DNA of 64,000 nt from Deltaproteobacteria bacterium HGW-Deltaproteobacteria-18 (lineage in GTDB: Bacteria; Desulfobacterota; Desulfovibrionia; Desulfovibrionales; Desulfomicrobiaceae): the NCBI GenBank assembly GCA_002841885.1, contig PHBE01000021.1, forward strand, positions 1 to 64,000, written 5' to 3'. A program made the position numbers and the translations under genes. The notes under the pieces were generated by a model. That model worked only from the letters and a program-made list of their open reading frames with translations, ran no database searches and was not told where the DNA came from. Each line of letters starts with the position of its first letter. Position 1 is the first letter of the stretch. This document shows positions 57,359-64,000 of the stretch, one piece after another.

Positions 57359-57376
57359 TTTTTCAGTTGAGAAAAA
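57359..57376. promoter_or_regulatory. Inverted repeat upstream of glpS, possible GlpR site
   Basis: TTTTTC and GAAAAA surround AGTTGA in the 138-bp gap before glpS. The region also has GTTTACGAACA near 57325. Similarity to the 56471 palindrome is limited to the TTTC/GAAA ends, so this is only a candidate. Confidence 0.25.
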
Positions 57377-57459
57377 AAAATTCGTCTGTTATGGGCTCTT
57401 GAACACGATCCGGCCCTCATCCAGAAACCGGACTTCATATCCTGCCACGGAGGAGCCGC

Positions 57460-58563
57460 ATGGGGCTTCAGCTTGATTCCATTGACAGAATTGTGGACGG
57501 CGAAATGCACCTCAAAGACATTTCGCTCAATTTCGAAACTGGCCAGCGCTATGTGCTGCTGGGCCGCACCCAGGCCGGCAAGACCTCACTCCTGCGCATC
57601 ATGGCCGGGCTTGACCGCCCGTCCAAAGGCAAGGTCCTGGCCGACGGCAAGGACGTGACCGGCGTGTCCGTGCGCCGTCGCAGCATTGCCATGGTCTATC
57701 AGCAGTTCATCAACTATCCATCCCAGACGATCTTCGAAAACATCGCCTCGCCCCTGCGCATCGCGGGGACGCCCAAGGCCGAGATCGAGCGGCGGGTCAT
57801 GGAGACAGCCCGGATGTTGCATCTGGACCCACTGCTTTCGCGACTGCCGGCCGAGCTTTCCGGCGGTCAGCAGCAGCGCACGGCCATTGCCCGGGCCCTG
57901 GTCAAGGAGGCCCAGCTTCTGCTCCTCGATGAACCCCTGGTCAATCTGGACTACAAGCTGCGCGAGGAACTGCGCGACGAGCTGCAACAGATCTTCGGCG
58001 AGCGCGAGTCCATCGTGGTCTACACCACTACCGAACCCACCGAGGCCCTCATGCTCGGCGGCAACATCATCATCATGCACGAGGGCAGGGTGCTGCAGAC
58101 CGGCCCCACGGCCGACGTGTACCATCACCCGGCCACGACGCAGGTCGCCGAAGTCTTCAGCGATCCGCCCATTAATTTCATCACCGCCGAGGTCGATGAG
58201 CACAAGGCGCATCTGCGCATCGGCATCGATCTGCCCCTGACCGGCCATCTGTGCGGCCTGCCACCGGGCGTCTACAAGTTCGGCATCCGTTCGCATCACT
58301 TCAACCTGAATCGCAAGACCAGTGAAGATGTGGAGATCCGTACCGTTGTCGAACTGGCCGAAATCAACGGCTCCGAAACCTTCGTGCATTTTCACTACCG
58401 CAACAGGTCTCTGGTCCTGCAGGAGCAGGGGGTGAGATCCTACAAGGTCGGGCAGGAGATTTCGGTCTTCGTGCGTCCTTGCGATGTCTACGTGTTCGGT
58501 GAGGACGACCGTCTGGTCAAGGCACCGGCATGTCCCGCCACTTGCGTCCAAAGCGCCAACTAA
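57460..58563 (+). CDS. glpS: Glycerol ABC transporter ATP-binding protein GlpS
   Basis: A 367-residue ATPase. Walker A is GRTQAGKT (35-42), signature LSGGQQQ (133-139) and Walker B LLLLDE (153-158). The H-switch position reads YTTTEPTEA, so the usual histidine is Thr191. A C-terminal regulatory OB-like (TOBE) domain follows. With GlpT it drives a carbohydrate-type importer; the gene order ATPase-ATPase-permease-permease-small membrane protein-binding protein matches the glpSTPQUV glycerol system described in Rhizobium leguminosarum. The start follows a GGAGGAGCCGC ribosome site. Confidence 0.88.
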   Translation: MGLQLDSIDRIVDGEMHLKDISLNFETGQRYVLLGRTQAGKTSLLRIMAGLDRPSKGKVLADGKDVTGVSVRRRSIAMVYQQFINYPSQTIFENIASPLRIAGTPKAEIERRVMETARMLHLDPLLSRLPAELSGGQQQRTAIARALVKEAQLLLLDEPLVNLDYKLREELRDELQQIFGERESIVVYTTTEPTEALMLGGNIIIMHEGRVLQTGPTADVYHHPATTQVAEVFSDPPINFITAEVDEHKAHLRIGIDLPLTGHLCGLPPGVYKFGIRSHHFNLNRKTSEDVEIRTVVELAEINGSETFVHFHYRNRSLVLQEQGVRSYKVGQEISVFVRPCDVYVFGEDDRLVKAPACPATCVQSAN

Positions 58564-58573
58564 AGGATTTTTC

Positions 58574-59653
58574 ATGGCCAAAATCGAACTTGAGAACATC
58601 GCCCACAGCTACCGGTCCAAACCCGCAAGCGATGACGATTTCGCACTCAAGAAAGTGCACACGGTCTGGGAAGACGGCGGCGCCTACGCGCTTCTGGGGT
58701 CCAGTGGCTGCGGCAAGACCACCATGCTCAACATCATCTCGGGCCTTCTGACCCCAAGTCAGGGCCGCGTGCTCTTCGACGGCCAGGATGTAACCAAGCT
58801 GCCGCCGGAAAAACGCAACATTGCGCAGGTTTTTCAGTTCCCGGTGCTCTACGACACCATGACGGTTTTCGACAATCTGGCCTTCCCGCTGCGCAACCGC
58901 AAGGTGGAGGAGGGCGAGGTGCGCTCGCGGGTGCATGAGATCGCGGAAATCCTGGACCTGAGTCCCTATCTCAACAAGCGCGCCAGCGGCCTGGCCGCGG
59001 ACGCCAAACAGAAGATTTCGCTGGGCCGGGGGCTGGTGCGCAAGGACGTGGCCGCCATTCTTTTTGACGAGCCACTGACCGTCATCGACCCGCACCTCAA
59101 ATGGCAGTTGCGCCGCAAGTTGAAGGAAATCCACCAGCAGTTCGGCCTGACCCTCATCTACGTGACCCACGATCAGACCGAGGCCATGACCTTCGCCGAC
59201 AAGATCGTCATCATGTACGACGGCGCGCTGCTGCAGATAGGTTCGCCGGATGAACTCTTCGAAGACCCGGCGCACACCTTTGTCGGGTATTTCATCGGCA
59301 GCCCGGGCATGAACCTCCTGCCGTGTAAGGTGGACGGGAACCAGGCCGTGCTCGATTGCGGCAGCATTCCACTTGATCCGGCCGTGGCCGCGAGGGCAGG
59401 GCAGGGCGAATTCAAGATTGGCATCCGTCCGCTGTACCTTGAGCTCTCGGACGAACCACGTGACGGAGCCGTGGCCGGACGCATCGTCTCCGTCGAGTTC
59501 GAAGGCAGCAGCCGCATCGTGACTGTGGAATCGGGTTCGGCCAAACTCAAGGTCAGGGTGCCCGAGGGACGTCCCATCCCGGCCGACAGCTGCTGGGTTT
59601 TCTTTCCGCCTCGGCGGACCAAGCTTTTTCGCGACCAGTTTCTGGTCAAGTAG
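58574..59653 (+). CDS. glpT: Glycerol ABC transporter ATP-binding protein GlpT (ATPase, not the antiporter)
   Basis: A 359-residue ATPase from MAKIELENIAH at 58574, 10 bases after glpS. Walker A GSSGCGKTT (42-50), Q-loop in VFQFP, Walker B AILFDE (161-166) and the H-switch His199 in YVTHDQTEA are normal. The signature is degenerate: LAADAKQ (140-146) replaces LSGGQ. A TOBE-like C-terminal region is present. Its defects complement those of GlpS, so the heterodimer should have one normal and one degenerate ATP site. The name follows the Rhizobium system and should not be confused with the E. coli GlpT antiporter. Confidence 0.87.
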   Translation: MAKIELENIAHSYRSKPASDDDFALKKVHTVWEDGGAYALLGSSGCGKTTMLNIISGLLTPSQGRVLFDGQDVTKLPPEKRNIAQVFQFPVLYDTMTVFDNLAFPLRNRKVEEGEVRSRVHEIAEILDLSPYLNKRASGLAADAKQKISLGRGLVRKDVAAILFDEPLTVIDPHLKWQLRRKLKEIHQQFGLTLIYVTHDQTEAMTFADKIVIMYDGALLQIGSPDELFEDPAHTFVGYFIGSPGMNLLPCKVDGNQAVLDCGSIPLDPAVAARAGQGEFKIGIRPLYLELSDEPRDGAVAGRIVSVEFEGSSRIVTVESGSAKLKVRVPEGRPIPADSCWVFFPPRRTKLFRDQFLVK

Positions 59654-59662
59654 GAGGTGGGC

Positions 59663-60528
59663 GTGGAAAAATGGGAGAACAACAGGGCCTGGTTTCTTAT
59701 CCTGCCCGTCTTTGTCATCGTGGCCTTCAGCGCCATCATCCCGCTTATGACCGTGGTCAACTACTCGGTCCAGGACATCCTGGGCCCGGGGCAAAGCATT
59801 TTTGTCGGCACGGAATGGTTTCGCGAGATGCTGACCAATTCCCGCCTGCATGATGCGCTCGTGAAGCAGCTCATCTTTTCCGGCCTGGTGCTCCTGATCG
59901 AGATTCCGCTCGGCATCGCCATCGCCCTGACCATGCCCCACAAGGGCTGGACCGCTTCGGCCTGTCTGGTGCTCCTGGCCTTGCCGCTGCTCATCCCCTG
60001 GAACGTCATCGGAACCATCTGGATCATTTTCACCCGGCCCGACATCGGCCTCTTCGGAGCGGCCATCAACAGCCTGGGCCTGGGTTTCGATCATACCGCC
60101 AACCCCCTGCATGCCTGGATCACGGTCATGCTCATGGAGGTCTGGCACTGGACGCCGCTGGTGGTCCTGCTGGCCTACGCGGGCCTGCGCTCCATCCCCG
60201 ACGCCTACTATCAGGCCGCCAAGATCGACGGAGCCAGCCGCTGGGCCGTGTTCCGCTACATCCAGCTCCCGAAGATGCGCGGAGTGCTGACCATCGCGGT
60301 GCTGCTCAGATTCATGGACAGCTTCCTCATCTATGCCGAGCCCTTCGTGCTGACCGGAGGAGGCCCCGGCAACGCCACGACCTTCCTGTCCATCTATCTG
60401 GTCAAGCTCTCTACGGCCATGGACCTTGGGCCCGCCGCGGCCTTCTCCATCATCTACTTCCTCATCGTCCTGCTGTTCTGCTGGCTTTTCTATCAGGCTC
60501 TGCAGGCCGTGGGCACGGGGGACAAGTC

Positions 60529-60532
<4 letters not shown>
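59663..60532 (+). CDS. glpP: Glycerol ABC transporter permease GlpP
   Basis: An inner-membrane permease of 289 residues with about six helices and the binding-protein-dependent transport motif ALRSIPDAYYQAAKIDGASR (EAA loop). The start is taken as GTG 59663, because AGGAGG at 59652-59657 lies 5 bases before it; the in-frame GTG at 59657 overlaps that ribosome site. It should pair with GlpQ as a heterodimeric channel. The stop overlaps the glpQ start by 4 bases. Confidence 0.88.
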
Positions 60533-61326
<794 letters not shown>

Positions 61327-61336
61327 GAGGGCTGCC

Positions 61337-61615
61337 ATGAATATCGCCTGGATGGCCTGGACGCCTGTCACGGCAGGTTTTTTCACGTTCATCGTGCTCA
61401 TGCTCATCTGCATGACCATCTGGCAGATCATCTCTCCGAGCATTGCCCGCCGGGGATTCCTGCCCATCGTCACCACCCGTGGAGACCGTCTGTTCATAAG
61501 CCTTCTGGGCAGCGCATACATCCATCTGGCCTGGCTTGGCCTGACGGATCTGGCTGTCTGGATCGCTACCATGATATCCGTTCTTTTTCTTGTCACCGTC
61601 ATGCGCTGGGGTTGA
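61337..61615 (+). CDS. glpU: Small membrane protein of the glycerol transporter (GlpU, DUF2160 type)
   Basis: A 92-residue protein from MNIAWMAWTPVT at 61337 with TAGGAGG as ribosome site; the frame extends upstream into glpQ but the extension is a shadow. Two or three hydrophobic helices (FFTFIVLMLICMTIW, LLGSAYIHLAWLGL, ATMISVLFLVTVM) and the motif RGFLPIVTTRGDRLFISLLG are characteristic of the small protein found in glpSTPQUV clusters. Its function is unknown; the position between permeases and binding protein suggests an accessory subunit. Confidence 0.82.
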   Translation: MNIAWMAWTPVTAGFFTFIVLMLICMTIWQIISPSIARRGFLPIVTTRGDRLFISLLGSAYIHLAWLGLTDLAVWIATMISVLFLVTVMRWG

Positions 61616-61697
61616 GATCAGGACACCGCGCGGTGCAGGGAGCGAGGCGGAAACGGCGTTTTGGGGTTTGTTGGAATAACCGCAAATGGAGGTCCGT

Positions 61698-63437
61698 ATG
61701 CAAGTTCGACGTGTTCTCTTAACCGGAATGCTCATCGTGGCATTCCTGGGCGTCACCACCCTTGGCTTTGCCGACGAGGCAGCCCAGAAGGCGGCGGCGA
61801 AAAAATGGATCGAAGAAGAGTTTCAGCCTTCGACGCTCAGCAAGGACGAGCAGATGAAGGAAATGGAATGGTTCATCAAGGCCGGCGCCCCGTTCAAGGG
61901 CATGGAGATCAAGGTCGTCTCCGAAACGATTCCCACTCATGAGTATGAGTCCAAGGTCATGGCCAAGGCTTTTTTTGACATTACCGGCATCAAGGTCACC
62001 CATGACCTGATCCAGGAAGGTGACGTCATCGAGAAGCTGCAGGTTCAGATGCAGTCCGGCGAGAACGTCTTCGACGGCTATGTCAACGACTCGGATCTCA
62101 TCGGCACCCACTTCCGCTACGGTGCAGTGGTCAACCTTACGGACTGGATGGCTGGCGAAGGCAAGGACGTGACCCTGCCGACCCTCGACATCGATGACTT
62201 CATGGGCAAATCCTTCACCACCGGTCCCGACGGCAAGCTCTATCAGTTGCCCGACCAGCAGTTCGCGAACCTGTACTGGTTCCGTTACGACTGGTTCCAG
62301 AAACCCGAGCTCAAAGAAAAGTTCAAGGCCAAATACGGCTATGAACTGGGCGTTCCGGTCAACTGGTCCGCCTACGAAGACATCGCCGAGTTCTTCACAA
62401 ATGACGTCAAGGAAATCGACGGCAAGGCCATTTACGGCCACATGGACTACGGCAAGAAGGCTCCCGATCTTGGCTGGCGTTTTACCGATGCATGGCTGAG
62501 CATGGCCGGCGCCGGTGACAAGGGCATCCCCAACGGCGTGCCCGTCGATGAATGGGGCATCCGCGTGGACGGTTGCCGTCCCGTCGGCGCCAGCGTCTCC
62601 CGTGGCGGCGCCGCCAACGGCCCGGCCGCCAAGTACGCCCTGCGCAAGTACATGGACTGGCTGCGTCTCTACGCACCTCCCGGCGCTCTCGGCATGGACT
62701 TCTATCAGTCCCTGCCAAGTCTGGCCAAAGGCAACGTGGCCCAGCAGATCTTCTGGTACACCGCCTTCACTGCCTCCATGGTCGAAAAGGGCACTCCCGT
62801 GGTCAACGACGACGGCACCCCGAAATGGCGCATGGCTCCTTCACCTCACGGTCCATACTGGGAAGAAGGCCAGAAGCTCGGTTATCAGGACTGCGGTTCC
62901 TGGACCCTGCTGAAGAGCACCCCTGTTGACCGCCGCAAGGCCGCTTGGCTCTTTGCCCAGTTCTGCGTGGCCAAGAGCACCTCGCTCAAGAAGGCTCATG
63001 TTGGCCTGAACCCGGTTCGTGACTCCGACATCCGCCACCAGTCCTTCACCGATCGCGCGCCCATGCTCGGCGGTCTGGTTGAATTCTACCGCAGCCCGGC
63101 CCGCGTGGCCTGGACGCCCACCGGCACCAACGTGCCCGATTACCCCAAGCTCGCCCAGCTGTGGTGGCAGAACATCGGTGAAGCCGTCTCCGGCGAAGTC
63201 ACCCCTGAAACCGCCATGGACAACCTGGCCGCCGAACAGGACAAGATTCTGGAACGCCTTGAGCGCGCCAACGTCCAGGGCGATTGCGGTCCTAAGATGA
63301 ACGAGCCCCGTGACGAGCAGTACTGGCTCGACCAGCCCGGCGCTCCCAAGCCCAAGCTCGAGAACGAAAAGCCCCAGGGCGAAACGGTCGACTACGACCA
63401 GCTGATCCAGGCCTGGAAGGCCGGAAAGGTCAAATAA
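61698..63437 (+). CDS. glpV: Glycerol ABC transporter periplasmic binding protein GlpV
   Basis: A 579-residue extracellular solute-binding protein. The start is ATG 61698, 5 bases after GGAGG at 61688-61692; the in-frame ATG at 61686 overlaps this site. A signal peptide (about 1-24, LGFADE) is followed by IKVVSETIPTHEYESK, DIDDFMGKSFTTGPDGKLYQ and KYGYELGVPVNWSAYEDIAE, all typical of carbohydrate-type binding proteins. It captures the substrate for GlpPQ. The gene is closed by a terminator. Confidence 0.88.
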   Translation: MQVRRVLLTGMLIVAFLGVTTLGFADEAAQKAAAKKWIEEEFQPSTLSKDEQMKEMEWFIKAGAPFKGMEIKVVSETIPTHEYESKVMAKAFFDITGIKVTHDLIQEGDVIEKLQVQMQSGENVFDGYVNDSDLIGTHFRYGAVVNLTDWMAGEGKDVTLPTLDIDDFMGKSFTTGPDGKLYQLPDQQFANLYWFRYDWFQKPELKEKFKAKYGYELGVPVNWSAYEDIAEFFTNDVKEIDGKAIYGHMDYGKKAPDLGWRFTDAWLSMAGAGDKGIPNGVPVDEWGIRVDGCRPVGASVSRGGAANGPAAKYALRKYMDWLRLYAPPGALGMDFYQSLPSLAKGNVAQQIFWYTAFTASMVEKGTPVVNDDGTPKWRMAPSPHGPYWEEGQKLGYQDCGSWTLLKSTPVDRRKAAWLFAQFCVAKSTSLKKAHVGLNPVRDSDIRHQSFTDRAPMLGGLVEFYRSPARVAWTPTGTNVPDYPKLAQLWWQNIGEAVSGEVTPETAMDNLAAEQDKILERLERANVQGDCGPKMNEPRDEQYWLDQPGAPKPKLENEKPQGETVDYDQLIQAWKAGKVK

Positions 63438-63461
63438 CCTCCTGGATACGGCAACATATGG

Positions 63462-63489
63462 GGGAGCGTCTTCGGATGCTCCCTTTTTT
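63462..63489 (+). terminator. Rho-independent terminator after glpV
   Basis: GGGAGCGTC and GATGCTCCC form a 9-bp stem (one G-T pair) with a TTCG loop, followed by six T residues at 63484-63489. It lies 24 bases after the glpV stop. Confidence 0.9.
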
Positions 63490-63568
63490 GTTGTCGGGGG
63501 CATGTCCAAGAGAGTATGTGAGCAAAGGCGGTGAAACACGCGATAAAATTTTGGCACAGGGGAAAAGC

Positions 63569-64000
63569 ATGACATATTCGGCCATTGTGGAGATTCTGGT
63601 CATCGGGAACGAGATTCTCATCGGCGACATCCAGGATACCAACACGAGCTGGCTTTGCAGGCTGATCAATTCCAGGGGAGGGCATGTGGCGCGCGGAACC
63701 ATGCTGCGCGACGAGGTGGACGAGATCGCCGCAGAGGTCAGGCGCGCTCTTGAACGGGGGGCGGACGTCATCTTCACTTCCGGGGGCCTCGGCCCCACGG
63801 CCGACGATCTGACCCTGGCCGCCGTGGCACAGGGTCTTGAACTGCCGCTGGAACTGCACCCCGAAGCCTTGCGCATGGTCAGGGAGCAGTACGACAGGTT
63901 TCATGCCCTTGGCATAATGGCCCAGGGCGGACTCAACCCGGGCCGCGAAAAAATGGCCTGGCTGCCCAAGGGGGGCTTGCCGCTCTTCAATCCGGGAGGG
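63569..64000 (+). CDS. CinA-family protein (competence/damage-inducible), 5' part
   Basis: The first 144 codons of a gene cut by the window end. VEILVIGNEILIGDIQDTNT, MLRDEVDEIAAEVRRAL and IFTSGGLGPTADDLTLAAVA are the MoCF_biosynth/CinA fold, shared by CinA and some molybdopterin enzymes; the length and GDIQDTNTSWLC favour CinA (NMN amidohydrolase or ADP-ribose pyrophosphatase activities in characterised members). AGGGGA precedes the ATG. It follows the glpV terminator, so it is a separate unit. Confidence 0.85.
   Translation, partial: MTYSAIVEILVIGNEILIGDIQDTNTSWLCRLINSRGGHVARGTMLRDEVDEIAAEVRRALERGADVIFTSGGLGPTADDLTLAAVAQGLELPLELHPEALRMVREQYDRFHALGIMAQGGLNPGREKMAWLPKGGLPLFNPGG

Noticed and set aside
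58517-60148. 543-codon minus-strand open frame
   Set aside because: Antisense to glpT and glpP; His/Asp/Gly-rich composition without motifs.

Overview
The window looks like chromosomal DNA of an anaerobic, motile, Gram-negative deltaproteobacterium of the sulfate-reducer type (Desulfovibrionales; Desulfomicrobium would fit). Pointers are an octaheme tetrathionate-reductase-family cytochrome with a membrane cytochrome b, Hdr-like iron-sulfur proteins beside an anaerobic glycerol-3-phosphate dehydrogenase, a large set of PAS-rich kinases, and high-GC coding DNA. This assignment is inference; no rRNA, tRNA, CRISPR array or intact insertion sequence was seen.

Layout. 1-1915: the 3' end of an unidentified gene with a basic tail, then uvrC. 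2146-4420: octaheme cytochrome c plus cytochrome b, closed by a strong terminator. 4638-6628 (minus): a divergent ECF-type importer whose ATPase is divided between two half-proteins. 6700-9926: Nudix hydrolase, TlpA-like thioredoxin, pseudouridine synthase, NlpE/META lipoprotein and beta-carbonic anhydrase. 10167-16529 (minus): a branched-chain-type ABC importer (livH, M, G, F, K) in which LivF is fused in frame to a complete phenylacetate-CoA ligase. 17164-23584: three PAS kinases and a relic of a receiver domain. 23596-31777 (minus): a chemosensory operon (MCP, cheW, a soluble MCP-like protein with a repeated tail, a STAS protein, cheY, cheA, cheR). 31935-33893: an XRE-HTH protein with four PAS domains. 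34420-46780: a tandem run of four hybrid kinases, the last one frameshifted, followed by a single-domain response regulator. 46803-49262: cheB, a short CheR-like methyltransferase and cheD. 49359-63437: a glycerol island made of glpA-glpB-Hdr-like pair-glpK on minus and glpR-glpSTPQUV on plus. 63569-64000: the start of a CinA-family gene.

How it fits together. The right-hand 14 kb is a nearly complete glycerol pathway: ABC uptake, phosphorylation, G3P oxidation, and electron transfer to a membrane module that replaces ordinary GlpC and carries four [4Fe-4S] sites plus a c-type heme motif. The middle 32 kb is sensory. CheA, CheW, CheY, CheR, CheB, CheD and an MCP can make a complete chemosensory pathway, and it is surrounded by related PAS/HisKA/receiver kinases that probably arose by tandem duplication. 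The most unusual points are the LivF-ligase fusion, the split ECF ATPase, the paired degenerate ATPases GlpS/GlpT, the tandem repeats inserted in CheA and the repeated V-[DE]-L-F tail of the MCP-like protein.
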